Source: Chryseobacterium aquifrigidense (GTDB lineage: Bacteria > Bacteroidota > Bacteroidia > Flavobacteriales > Weeksellaceae). Taken from it: a stretch of 64,000 bases of DNA. Location: assembly GCF_006716485.1 (NCBI RefSeq), contig NZ_VFPD01000002.1, positions 248,001 to 312,000 on the forward strand, written 5' to 3'. Shown piece after piece: positions 1 through 7,952 of the stretch. Within the stretch, counting starts at the first letter, position 1, and each line of letters starts with the position of its first letter. The translations under genes were made by a program, and so were the position numbers. Below the pieces are notes generated by a model. It made no database searches, was not told where the DNA came from, and saw only the letters and a list, made by a program, of their open reading frames with translations.

Positions 1-234
1 ATCCGATTAAAAACATATCTCAATAAGAATACTGAGATTGTTGATCTGGTACAGGCACAGCACAAACTTAAAAATGCAGGGCTTCTGTTGAATGAAAAAT
101 ATTATTTGGAGCTTTTGTTATTGAACGAAAGCCAAACCAAAAAATTCACCGAGAATATGACCATCAAAGAACTTTTTCCTTTGAATGAATTGGAATGTTT
201 AACAACTAAAAAACAAAGAAAATGGAAAAACTAA
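1..234 (+). CDS. C-terminal end of a gene paralogous to the N-terminus of the next toxin gene (partial at window start)
   Basis: The frame is open from base 1 to a TAA at 232-234, giving 77 codons; the start lies outside the window. The function is not recognised. Residues 3-18 (beginning LKTYLNKNTEIVDLVQ) match almost exactly a segment at about residues 67-82 of the following 784-residue protein, so the two genes share a module. The tail is Leu/Lys rich and ends in a basic stretch (KKQRKWKN). The stop overlaps the start of the next gene by 13 bp, which suggests co-transcription and translational coupling. It may be a full gene ending here or a truncated copy left after recombination. Confidence 0.6.
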   Translation: MRLKTYLNKNTEIVDLVQAQHKLKNAGLLLNEKYYLELLLLNESQTKKFTENMTIKELFPLNELECLTTKKQRKWKN

Positions 235-2576
235 TATCTCCACAAAAGCTATTAGAAGATTGGAGAACGGATGACTTTATCAACAAACAGTTTCTGTGCT
301 CGGAACTTCGAAGAAGAAATACTCTTTTCAATGATTATATTTTAGAATACGATGTTAATAATTATGATTGGCACGCAGAACAAACGTCAATTAAAGACAA
401 TAAAGAAAACATAATAAAATTAAAAACTTATCTCAATAAAAATACAGAACTTGTAGATTTAGTTCAAAGACAAAATGAAATAGAGTTTGATATAGATTTA
501 AATGTAAGAAAACTATATTTCCGGTTAAAATATTTTTTTCACAGAAATGCAGACACTGAAGAACTGCGCAGAAACAAAGCAATTATGCTGGAAACTTTTT
601 CTTATGAAGAATTTAAAAATTTAATACAATACGTTGGTTATGGTGATTTTGAAAAAGACACTTCATATAATTATCTCGGATACTTTTCTAAAATTTACGA
701 ATTCTATTTTAACCAGGCGAGTACTCCGGAACAGTTAATATTTCTTTATACCAATACTCCGGATTTTGTTTTTGAAAGAATAGTATTGGATAACGAAAAG
801 GTGATGCAGCATCTTATCACTCTTACAGAATATGATGATACTGGATTTTTTAGTGGTTGGAAAGACGGAAGTTCTGCCTTGGTAAATATCTTCAAAACTT
901 CTTCTCCCGGTTACATCATGAATCGGTTCAAAAAAGAACCTGAGCTTTGCAACAGGATTTATTATAACCTCGATGATATAAGTTATGTAGATGAAAAACC
1001 ACAATCTAACCGAATCATTTTTGCCGGAATTATGCGGTCATTCGCACAACATCACACGATAAAAGAAGATGCACCAATTTTTAAAATTAAAAAAGGCTAT
1101 AGAGTAAACACTAAAGTTAACGAGCTTTCGGGAACTATTTTAGGATTATTTGGTCAGTCTGATGAGGAAACATTTTTTCTGCAACAACAGCAAGAACAAT
1201 ACATTGAAGAAGAAAATTACGTAACTGATGATCTTGGGGTAAGTACAATTGCTAAAAGCAGCACGCAAGAAACAATATACAAAGACTTGGACGAAGGAAG
1301 GCAATTTTTGCCATTAGAAATGGTATATCTTGAAGAAGAGTTTGATGGGGTTACTACGATTACGAAAGTTCCGGCAATTTATGTAAAAGCTTTAGCAGAT
1401 GCAGAAAAGTGGGCAATAATAAACGATAGATTGCGTATTGCAGCAGATATTGCCGCTATTATTCTGGGAGTAGGAACTCTTGCTACTACAGGAAACCCGT
1501 ACCTGTTATTAGCTGCCGCTGCAGATCTTAGTTTGGCATTACCGGATCTTACCATACAGGCATTTCGGGAAGAGATAAGAAAACTTCCCGGTGGAGAGCA
1601 GTTTCTGAAAGACTGGGATCTTATCTATGGAGTTGGCGGAGCTATTGTAGCTGCACCACAGCTTATTGTTTCTGTTTACAGGGGAATTTTTGTATTGCTG
1701 CCCAAAGCTGCAAAAAATGTAAAGCAGGGTTTGAAAGCTTCCGCTATTTCCTTATTTTTGGATTTAAATGCAGGACGATTTGAACGAAGTTCTCTACGCC
1801 TGTTTCAACAGACAGAATGGGTAATCCCAAGCGCAGGTTTCATTTCAAAAACATCGGAATGTGATGCATTGATACAAAACGGGGCATTCTTTATGGAGCT
1901 CGATGCCGCTGCTATTATGGAGAGTATTGGTAAAAAAGGAGGTATTAATCCTGATACTATAGGCTCAATAAGTAGTAACAGGAGGTTCGCTTTGGTGTAT
2001 AAAGGTGAGATTATAGCCGAGGGAAGTCGTTATGATAAAGCATATCAGAACGTTTTGCAGGAGATAAAACAGGCAAGTTATAGTTCAGAAAAGGTTGGAG
2101 AAATTTTGGATGATTTAGTTGTTTTAAAAAATCGTACAAAACCAAGTAAACCTAAAAATATTTTTGCAAAACCTAAAGGAATAATCACTAAAATGCCAAA
2201 AGTCTCAGATGATGTTACCAAAATATCATTAGAGTTAGAAAATGAAGCAGCTGAAATATTGGCAAAAAATGGTTTTGATATAGAACAAAACCCATTTGTT
2301 TCAGGAGTAAAAAATCCTGATTATAAAATTGAAGGTAAAATTTTTGATTGTTATTCCCCTACTAGTAAAGACAAAGCTGTTAGAGGAATCTGGACTGAAG
2401 TTAAAGAAAAAATTATTAAACAACAAACTAAAAGAGTTGTAATAAATCTTAAAATTTGGGAAGGAGATATGGTGAAACTTCAAAAGCAGTTTTCAGATTG
2501 GGCTATTGAAGGGTTGGAAGAGGTTATGTACATAACGAAAGAAGGTAAAATTAATCATTTAATAATAAAAAAATAA
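222..2576 (+). CDS. Polymorphic toxin with C-terminal CdiA-type tRNase domain
   Basis: A 784-residue protein without a signal peptide. The N-terminal part (1-390) is unrecognised, charged and alpha-helical looking. Residues about 395-500 contain Ala/Gly/Leu-rich hydrophobic segments (AAIILGVGTLATTG, then LIYGVGGAIVAAPQLIVSVYRG) that could cross or enter a membrane. The last 115 residues look like the CdiA C-terminal nuclease family (PD-(D/E)xK fold, tRNase): NEAAEILAKNGFDIEQNP, then NPDYKIEGKIFDCYSP near 698-713, an acidic/basic helix (IWTEVKEK) and RVVINLKIW. In that family the Asp, Glu and Lys residues of these blocks are catalytic. A small gene follows after 5 bp and is the expected immunity gene. 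The export route cannot be read from the sequence. The tRNase call rests on remembered family features. Confidence 0.75.
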   Translation: MEKLISPQKLLEDWRTDDFINKQFLCSELRRRNTLFNDYILEYDVNNYDWHAEQTSIKDNKENIIKLKTYLNKNTELVDLVQRQNEIEFDIDLNVRKLYFRLKYFFHRNADTEELRRNKAIMLETFSYEEFKNLIQYVGYGDFEKDTSYNYLGYFSKIYEFYFNQASTPEQLIFLYTNTPDFVFERIVLDNEKVMQHLITLTEYDDTGFFSGWKDGSSALVNIFKTSSPGYIMNRFKKEPELCNRIYYNLDDISYVDEKPQSNRIIFAGIMRSFAQHHTIKEDAPIFKIKKGYRVNTKVNELSGTILGLFGQSDEETFFLQQQQEQYIEEENYVTDDLGVSTIAKSSTQETIYKDLDEGRQFLPLEMVYLEEEFDGVTTITKVPAIYVKALADAEKWAIINDRLRIAADIAAIILGVGTLATTGNPYLLLAAAADLSLALPDLTIQAFREEIRKLPGGEQFLKDWDLIYGVGGAIVAAPQLIVSVYRGIFVLLPKAAKNVKQGLKASAISLFLDLNAGRFERSSLRLFQQTEWVIPSAGFISKTSECDALIQNGAFFMELDAAAIMESIGKKGGINPDTIGSISSNRRFALVYKGEIIAEGSRYDKAYQNVLQEIKQASYSSEKVGEILDDLVVLKNRTKPSKPKNIFAKPKGIITKMPKVSDDVTKISLELENEAAEILAKNGFDIEQNPFVSGVKNPDYKIEGKIFDCYSPTSKDKAVRGIWTEVKEKIIKQQTKRVVINLKIWEGDMVKLQKQFSDWAIEGLEEVMYITKEGKINHLIIKK

Positions 2577-2581
2577 AAATT

Positions 2582-2971
2582 ATGTCACTCACATATAACT
2601 TAAAATTTATAAGAAAAGTTGAAGAAAAACCAGAATTAAAAAAAATGATTGAAAATCATGATAATAATCTTTTTTTAGTCTCTGGGTTATTTTCGTATGA
2701 TAATGGATATATTGGTGGACACTTTGAAGATAATATGGTAGAATTAGAACTTGATGAAATTTCTTTTATTTCATTTGATGTTATAAAAAAACATGCAGGT
2801 TCAATATTATTAAGAAAATCTATATTACAAATGGTTCATAAAATCACTAATGAAATTTATCCTAACGAAGACTATTATTTAATTTTTAATGGAGATTATA
2901 TCTTTGAAAAAAGAGAAAATGGTATTGTAAAAAGGAATAGCAATAGTGATTTTTATGAAGGACTAGATTAA
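2582..2971 (+). CDS. Probable immunity protein for the CdiA-type tRNase
   Basis: A 129-residue acidic, soluble protein with no signal peptide. The family is not recognised. Position is the main evidence: it starts 5 bp after the nuclease-domain toxin on the same strand, the usual place for a cognate immunity gene in polymorphic toxin loci. It has alternating short beta-like and helical segments and many Asp/Glu residues, which would suit binding a basic nuclease. The coding sequence is strikingly AT rich, like the 3' third of the toxin gene, consistent with a toxin/immunity pair acquired together. A hairpin terminator follows at 2991. Confidence 0.6.
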   Translation: MSLTYNLKFIRKVEEKPELKKMIENHDNNLFLVSGLFSYDNGYIGGHFEDNMVELELDEISFISFDVIKKHAGSILLRKSILQMVHKITNEIYPNEDYYLIFNGDYIFEKRENGIVKRNSNSDFYEGLD

Positions 2972-2990
2972 ATTTAAAAATAATTATATA

Positions 2991-3020
2991 ACGGCAGCCA
3001 TGAGTTGCCGTATTTTGTTT
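2991..3020 (+). terminator. Rho-independent terminator after the toxin/immunity pair
   Basis: A 6-bp inverted repeat (ACGGCA at 2991-2996, TGCCGT at 3006-3011) with a 9-nt loop is followed by ATTTTGTTT. It lies 20 bp after the immunity gene stop and would end that transcript. The short stem makes it a moderate call. Confidence 0.5.
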
Positions 3021-3048
3021 AAATACTATACATACAAAATATAGAATA

Positions 3049-3580
3049 ATGGAACAGATTATACAGAAATTACATCATGGAATAAAACAAAGTGGTTGGG
3101 ATTCTTATAAGCCTTTAAAAAATGAATTATAAGCTTATAATTCAAAAGATTTAATGATTAAGTTGCTTAATTCTGAGGATTTTAGGTATAAAAATGTAAG
3201 AAGTCTTTTTGTTATTATTCCCGAATTATGGAAAGATTTTAATCTGGATGATTGGATGTATATTATTCGAAAAGTTGACCGTCCTACAAATTACCGATTA
3301 TATATTGATGACGGACCCTATTTTGAAGACATTCGTTTTTTATATAACTGGATAGGTATAGATAGTATTAGTTTGTATAAAAATGATCCGGGAGTTTCTT
3401 CTAAAAATAAACAAAACTTAGATAAAGTATTTCCAATGTTTCTACATGATACATTAAGAAATGGAGATTATAAAAGAAGAATTTTTAGATGGAACATTTG
3501 GTGACATACAATATTTCCGAGATATGAAAACGCGATTAATAAGTCAAGGGGAAAAGCCAAGTCCAATGCCAAGTTTATAA
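3049..3580 (+). pseudogene. Decayed small gene (in-frame stop plus one-base frameshift)
   Basis: The longest intact frame is 3154-3504 (116 codons), but coding character extends on both sides. Upstream, in the same frame, an ATG at 3049 reads 27 codons to a TAA at 3130-3132 and then continues without another stop into the 3154 frame. Downstream, dropping one A from the AAAA run at 3472-3475 restores a tail (EEFLDGTFGDIQYFRDMKTR and so on) to a stop at 3578-3580. The repaired protein would be about 175 residues. The family is not recognised. Its place behind a toxin/immunity pair and its AT richness suggest an orphan immunity-like gene in decay. Alternatively 3154-3504 alone is made as a short protein. 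Confidence 0.55.
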
Positions 3581-3622
3581 TGATTTTGAATAGTTTTAGA
3601 AACATTTTAAATTGAAATAAAC

Positions 3623-3651
3623 ACCGGCCGCCTTTAAAGGCGACCGGGTGA
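3623..3651. terminator. Imperfect hairpin between convergent genes
   Basis: The arms CACC-GGCCGCC and GGCGACCGGGTG surround TTTAAA and pair with one bulge and one mismatch. The hairpin sits between the plus-strand decayed gene (ends 3580) and the minus-strand protease gene (ends 3671), so it probably terminates transcription from one or both sides. No strong T-run follows on either strand. Confidence 0.5.
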
Positions 3652-3670
3652 TTTAAACTAAAAAAATAAA

Positions 3671-4681
3671 TTAAGGATGTTCATTTCTAGCTCTGATGAC
3701 CAGATTTACCAAATCTGAGCCGCCACTTGCAAAATTATCACTTGGATTATGCGCGCTTTGTGTTGCCACAGCATACGGAGAGCCGTCCCAATATCCCCAA
3801 AAAGGGCCTCCGCTTTGTCCAGGCCATATATCTGCTTTATGGCTCATGCTTTCGTTGTCATCAGCACTCCAAAAATCTCCATCCAGTGCGATACCTGTTT
3901 GATAGGTTGGTCTTTGCGTTCCTGTAAGGTCTCCAGGATATCCTGCGTGAGTCCAGTAAGCGCCTCCGTCCCATGAATCGGAATAGGATTTTGAGCCTAA
4001 CCAGCCTGTGCTGTTTCCGATAGGTCTGTCTAATACAATTACCACATAATCGTATTGTATTTCTGTTGAATCAATAGAAGGTCCGGCAACTTTATACTTG
4101 TAGTACGTTAAGGTACCCCAGGCAGTTCCGTAAGGAGCACTTCCGTTGTAATACATTGGAGTGAATTTCAACCATCCTGTTGTGTTATTAGGCTGCCAGT
4201 CTACAATGTGAGAGCAGGTAAGAAGGTGTCTAGGCCCGATCATTACTCCGCTTCCAGAACCCAGAGAACTTTCTACTCTGCCGACACATCTCCATGGATA
4301 GGCTGTAGAATTGTATACTTTTCTCTGATCGACTCCAAAAATAGTTCTTGCATTCTCCGGAGTCAGGAAAGAATCTCTTTCAATAAATTTAGGTTTACGG
4401 TCTCTTTTCGGTTCAAGTTTCGGATTGTACTCAAAATCAGCATGGGTAGGATAGAAATGATCAGTTTCCAGAGCTCGGTTTTCTGCTGTTTTTTCGTCCA
4501 TAGGCATTCCTATTGTTTTCATTCCTTTAGGGAAAGTTCTTCCGTTAATGGTTTCCATAGCGGGAGCCAGCTTAAATAATTTTTCAATTACTTCTGGTTT
4601 TTCAGTTGATTTTGCCTTGACAGCTCTAAGTCTTGACACTTCTTCAGCGGTCATTGGATTGTTGTTTTCGATTTTTGACAT
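3671..4681 (-). CDS. Cytoplasmic trypsin-fold serine protease zymogen, glutamyl-endopeptidase-like (S1B)
   Basis: A 336-residue protein with no signal peptide. The catalytic triad is visible: His158 (TCSHIVDW), Asp211 (YDYVVIVLD) and Ser290 (PGQSGGPFWG). Around these it closely follows the Bacillus glutamyl endopeptidase (GSE/V8) pattern: AYPWRCVGRVESS, GVMIGPRHLLT, PIGNSTGWLG and GYPGDLTGTQ. Residues 1-112 form a charged pro-region; compared with GSE, the mature N-terminus would begin near Thr113-Ile114-Phe115-Gly116, directly after Arg112 (PENAR). The S1 histidine that gives GSE its Glu preference appears to be Ala306 (YAVATQ), so specificity may differ. It lies 73 bp downstream of the caspase-like gene on the same strand and shares a leader motif with it, suggesting that the caspase may process this zymogen. 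That link is inference. Confidence 0.82.
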   Translation of the reverse strand: MSKIENNNPMTAEEVSRLRAVKAKSTEKPEVIEKLFKLAPAMETINGRTFPKGMKTIGMPMDEKTAENRALETDHFYPTHADFEYNPKLEPKRDRKPKFIERDSFLTPENARTIFGVDQRKVYNSTAYPWRCVGRVESSLGSGSGVMIGPRHLLTCSHIVDWQPNNTTGWLKFTPMYYNGSAPYGTAWGTLTYYKYKVAGPSIDSTEIQYDYVVIVLDRPIGNSTGWLGSKSYSDSWDGGAYWTHAGYPGDLTGTQRPTYQTGIALDGDFWSADDNESMSHKADIWPGQSGGPFWGYWDGSPYAVATQSAHNPSDNFASGGSDLVNLVIRARNEHP

Positions 4682-4703
4682 GATTATTATTTTTAATCTG
4701 GTA

Positions 4704-4734
4704 AATTCCTACTCTTTTGATGGCTTTTCGGATT
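4704..4734 (-). promoter_or_regulatory. Leader element shared with the caspase gene
   Basis: On the minus strand this reads CCGAAAAGCC, a short variable spacer, then AGAGTAGGAAT, ending about 24 nt before the protease start. Nearly the same sequence stands about 20 nt before the caspase start at 5618-5646. It may be a translation or mRNA-processing element, a regulator site, or a relic of a duplicated gene end. Confidence 0.4.
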
Positions 4735-4754
4735 CCGCCGGTAATGGTTATTGG

Positions 4755-5600
4755 TTAAGTGAATATTTTTTGAGAAAATTCTGCGGTCATGCTTTCTGTT
4801 TGGTTAATTTGCGCTGCTCCCATAGCTGCTAAGGCGATGGCAACTTGTTTATCAAGTGTTTTTCGGACGATACTCCCATTGGTAGCACGTAGAATTTTAC
4901 AGAAATGGTAGGTAAAATACCCTCGAATTTGTCCGCTGATAGTGCCTTCCATGGATACCTGGTTGTCTTTTGCTGCAGCCCATAATGTATGATTCATTCC
5001 CGCAACAGGGACAAGCGCTTTAGTAAGAGCGGTTGATTTTTTTGAACTTTTAGAAGCCTCCATTTCACTGGCGTACGTCAGATAAAATTCATCTTCAAGC
5101 ATTGGAAGAATATAACGTGCGGTTTCGTTAAGAAAATCTGCTTCCAGTCCCAGATCCATTTTTCGGGTTCCTGTTCCGGAATAACAGCAATCGAAGATAA
5201 CTTCCATATTCACTCCGGCTTTTAATTTGCTGAGAACTGTTTTAAAATCATCGTCACGAATGACTCCGTTATTGGCATAATCGTGCGGACAAATAGCTTC
5301 ATCCAAACCATCAAGTTCAAGGTCTGAGCCGATATTAGCCACTCTGGTTCCGTGACCTGAATAATAAAAAACCAGAGAATCTCCTTTCACACTTGTGCTG
5401 ATCATGGATTTCAGATAGTTCAATATATTTGCTCTTGTGGCATTCTGATTGGTCAGGATTTTAATCTTTGCCGGACTAAAACCACAGATCACCAGTGTGT
5501 TTGCCATATCTCTCGCGTCATTTACACAGCCGTTAAGATCCGGACCTCCGTATCCAATGGGTGCATAATCATTAATACCTACGATAAGTGCTTTTTTCAT
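4755..5600 (-). CDS. Caspase-like (C14, orthocaspase/metacaspase) cysteine protease
   Basis: A 281-residue caspase-fold peptidase. The p20 core begins at residue 1 (KKALIVGINDY), with His83 in FYYSGHGT and Cys139 in FDCCYSGT as the catalytic dyad; Asp137 before the cysteines is the residue that in metacaspases forms the basic S1 pocket and gives Arg/Lys rather than Asp specificity. The region 93-107 (DLELDGLDEAICPHDY) matches the acidic loop of the metacaspase type. The C-terminal part (185-281) is a p10-like region ending in a hydrophobic helix and an acidic tail. There is no signal peptide or adaptor domain, so it should act in the cytoplasm. The serine-protease zymogen follows 73 bp downstream. 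The trigger and true substrate are unknown. Confidence 0.85.
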   Translation of the reverse strand: MKKALIVGINDYAPIGYGGPDLNGCVNDARDMANTLVICGFSPAKIKILTNQNATRANILNYLKSMISTSVKGDSLVFYYSGHGTRVANIGSDLELDGLDEAICPHDYANNGVIRDDDFKTVLSKLKAGVNMEVIFDCCYSGTGTRKMDLGLEADFLNETARYILPMLEDEFYLTYASEMEASKSSKKSTALTKALVPVAGMNHTLWAAAKDNQVSMEGTISGQIRGYFTYHFCKILRATNGSIVRKTLDKQVAIALAAMGAAQINQTESMTAEFSQKIFT

Positions 5601-5617
5601 TGTATTAGTTTTAAAAA

Positions 5618-5646
5618 TATTCCCTACTCTGTTTCGGCTTTTCGGG
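5618..5646 (-). promoter_or_regulatory. Leader element shared with the protease gene
   Basis: On the minus strand this reads CCGAAAAGCC, spacer, then AGAGTAGGGAAT, about 20 nt before the caspase ATG. It aligns with 4704-4734 upstream of the protease, with the GGCTTTTCGG and TACTCT cores identical on the plus strand. A 20-codon minus-strand frame beginning ATG ATG (at about 5681) ends with TAG inside this element. Confidence 0.4.
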
Positions 5647-5768
5647 GGCTGCCTTTCTGTGTTTTTCTATGACAAAATTCCATCATTCTGGAGGACAAAA
5701 ACAGAGGAGAAAACCGTATTTTGAAAAAGGAAAAACACCTTTTTGCTTGTATATTAATGTGTTATAAA

Positions 5769-5801
5769 ATAAAAATCCGGCAGCTTGAAAAGCTGCCGGA
5801 T
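5769..5801 (-). terminator. Terminator of the two-component operon
   Basis: A perfect 12-bp inverted repeat (ATCCGGCAGCTT at 5775-5786, AAGCTGCCGGAT at 5790-5801) with a 3-nt loop. Read on the minus strand it is followed by TTTTTATTTT. It lies about 70 bp past the response regulator stop. Confidence 0.9.
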
Positions 5802-5870
5802 ACGTAAATAGAATGTAAAGATGTTTATTTTATCAGATAATAATTAAGGTTAAAAAATTGAAATATTCAA

Positions 5871-6515
5871 TCAGCACAGATCATGCTTCAAAGCAAAAAG
5901 TACAAGACCGGCTCTGTTTTTTATATCCAGTTTTACAAAAACCGAATCTCTGTAACCGTCAATAGTTTTTGGACTGAGGCACATTTTGTCAGCTATTTCT
6001 TTATAGGTGAGTTCACTGCAGGCCCATTTAATAAATTCTTTCTCTCTGTCTCTGAGCTCTGAAAGTAAAGAGGCGTTTTTGGCTTCTTCTGTTTTTACTT
6101 TCAGTAACTTTTGGGCTACAAAATCAGTATAAAAGCTTCCTTTTTCATATACCGTTTCAATAGCCTGAAAAAGGATAGAAGGCTGCATGTCTTTCAGCAG
6201 ATAGCCTTTAGCGCCTGCTTTCAGCATTTTAATCAATATTCTTTCGTCATCATCCATGGTAAGGGCAATAACTTTAATATCAGGGTAGTGCTCGGTAAGC
6301 CATTCGGTAGTTTCTATACCATTTTTATAAGGCATATTAACATCCATCAGTACTACAGCAGGTAATTCCGAAGCCTGTTCCACACCTGCAATAAATTCTT
6401 CTCCGTTGGGATGGTTCATAATGACCCGATATTGAGTGTTTTCTGTGATCATATTCTCCAGTGCTTTGGAGATTAAAGTATGATCATCAACGATCGCTAT
6501 GGGAATAGTTTTCAT
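5871..6515 (-). CDS. NarL/FixJ-type response regulator
   Basis: A 214-residue DNA-binding response regulator. The receiver (1-120) has the acidic pair Asp10-Asp11, phospho-acceptor Asp58 in VVLMDVNMP and the conserved Lys in GYLLKD. A LuxR-type helix-turn-helix fills 150-210 (REKEFIKWACSELTYKEIAD, then LSPKTIDGYRDSVFVKL). Its start overlaps the kinase stop by 4 bp, so the two are translationally coupled. It should activate or repress target promoters after phosphorylation by the neighbouring kinase. The regulon is unknown; the adjacent lipoprotein and membrane protein in the same operon may be sensing or output partners. Confidence 0.93.
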   Translation of the reverse strand: MKTIPIAIVDDHTLISKALENMITENTQYRVIMNHPNGEEFIAGVEQASELPAVVLMDVNMPYKNGIETTEWLTEHYPDIKVIALTMDDDERILIKMLKAGAKGYLLKDMQPSILFQAIETVYEKGSFYTDFVAQKLLKVKTEEAKNASLLSELRDREKEFIKWACSELTYKEIADKMCLSPKTIDGYRDSVFVKLDIKNRAGLVLFALKHDLC

Positions 6516-7282
6516 AATAAATTTTTATGATAGGTTATCAAAGTTTGTGTTCCTTTATTGAGTTCTGAGTGTATAGACAGCTCAGCATGAATCAGTTTGG
6601 CCCTCAGTTCCATGTTTTTTAATCCTGAGCCATCCTGAATAATACTGGTATCAAAGCCCCTTCCGTTGTCGGAAATACTGATGTGTAATTTTTCACAGTC
6701 ATCCTCCATGTGTATGGAAACATTTTTGGCTTTGGAATGTTTCAGAATATTATTGATACTTTCCTGGATAATTCTGAAAAGGATCAGTCCATGTTTTGGA
6801 GAAATATCAATATCCTGTTTTTGGGTGATGAATTCTATTTTTAATAATTTCAGTTTTTTAATCCTTTTCACTTCTCTTTCAATGGATTCTGCCAGTCCGA
6901 AATGAATGATCTGCTCAGTGATTAATGTTTTAGACAGGTTTCTGATGTCCTGTATACATTCACCCAATAATTCATTGAGTTCAATCAGGTCCTCTTTCTC
7001 TGTGTTTTTGAGTTTGGTAATCAATTGGTTTTGGCGTAAGCGGACCACAGATAGTTTTTGTCCCAGATCATCATGCAGTTCCTGACCGATATAATTGAGT
7101 GTTTGTTCTTTCATTTCTACCTGTGAGGTGGCCAGCTCCTTTTCAAACCGTAAATCTTTCTCTTTTTGCTCAATCAGCAGGCTTGTTTTTTTCCTGATAA
7201 AAACCGCATAGATGAAGACCATTGTCAAAACAACGATGAATAAAGTAATCGTAAAGATGATGACCAGATTATTCTCTTCCAT
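6512..7282 (-). CDS. NarL-family sensor histidine kinase
   Basis: A 256-residue kinase with one N-terminal transmembrane helix (7-29), a short coiled coil (32-60), a HisKA_3 dimerisation domain with phospho-acceptor His70 in GQELHDDLGQKLS, and a HATPase_c domain (165-256) with an N box (ESINNILKHSKA) and G boxes (ISDNGRGFD, then GSGLKNMELRA). There is no periplasmic sensor domain, so the signal probably arrives through the membrane segment or the 7TM-like protein encoded 13 bp upstream. It is the partner of the response regulator that overlaps its 3' end. Confidence 0.92.
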   Translation of the reverse strand: MEENNLVIIFTITLFIVVLTMVFIYAVFIRKKTSLLIEQKEKDLRFEKELATSQVEMKEQTLNYIGQELHDDLGQKLSVVRLRQNQLITKLKNTEKEDLIELNELLGECIQDIRNLSKTLITEQIIHFGLAESIEREVKRIKKLKLLKIEFITQKQDIDISPKHGLILFRIIQESINNILKHSKAKNVSIHMEDDCEKLHISISDNGRGFDTSIIQDGSGLKNMELRAKLIHAELSIHSELNKGTQTLITYHKNLL

Positions 7283-7295
7283 ATCTGCAAAGCAT

Positions 7296-7940
7296 TTATC
7301 TTATTCTTTCCTGTTTGTTCCAGAGTAAGCCCAATATGAGGATACCGTTACTGATCAGATTCAGCATAAATAAAATAAAAAAATAAATAGTCTCTGATAC
7401 AGTAGTTCTGAAAAAGAATATCGGGATGCTTCCAATAAAGAATATCAGAAGAGCAACTGATATCCAGAATGGTAGATAATTTTTAATTTCCAATACTTTA
7501 TCAGAATTAAAGGTTTGGTACAGGAACAAAATAATTGAAAACAGCAACAGAAGAATATCTGCGTAGAGCATATTAAAAGAAAAATGATGAAGCAGATCAT
7601 CTTCTGTATAAAACATCACGACAATATTCAGGACAAAAAGAATCAGGATGAGGGTCTGTATCTTTTTGAGCAGCGGAACATATAATAATTGGTAATAATA
7701 CAATAAGTATAAAAAAAATACAATCATTAAAAAACCAATTACATAGAAAATGTCCGTAGGCAGATTGGTCAGCTTGAAATAGAAATAACAGGAAATATCA
7801 ATCAGGGAAAACAACAGATATCCTATGATAAAAAATAAATTCTCCTTTCCGGTTTTTCTATATTTTATGACCATTAGAATCATCACGACAATGGATATGG
7901 CCATCGATATCTGTTTCCCTGTTTCAATATTCCAGTTCAT
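7296..7940 (-). CDS. Polytopic membrane protein of the two-component operon
   Basis: A 214-residue integral membrane protein with about seven hydrophobic helices separated by short charged loops and a Tyr-rich centre (FFLYLLYYYQLLYVP). The family is not recognised; the size and helix count resemble 7TM modules that precede NarL-type kinases in Bacteroidota. It starts 12 bp after the lipoprotein gene and ends 13 bp before the kinase gene, so it is probably the sensor unit for a kinase that lacks one. That role is inference from context. Confidence 0.75.
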   Translation of the reverse strand: MNWNIETGKQISMAISIVVMILMVIKYRKTGKENLFFIIGYLLFSLIDISCYFYFKLTNLPTDIFYVIGFLMIVFFLYLLYYYQLLYVPLLKKIQTLILILFVLNIVVMFYTEDDLLHHFSFNMLYADILLLLFSIILFLYQTFNSDKVLEIKNYLPFWISVALLIFFIGSIPIFFFRTTVSETIYFFILFMLNLISNGILILGLLWNKQERIR

Positions 7941-7952
7941 AGTTTTGTGTTT

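Noticed and set aside
4208..4579. A 123-codon frame antisense to the serine protease
   Set aside because: The composition is Ser/Phe/Arg rich and there is no start context; the minus strand codes for the protease.
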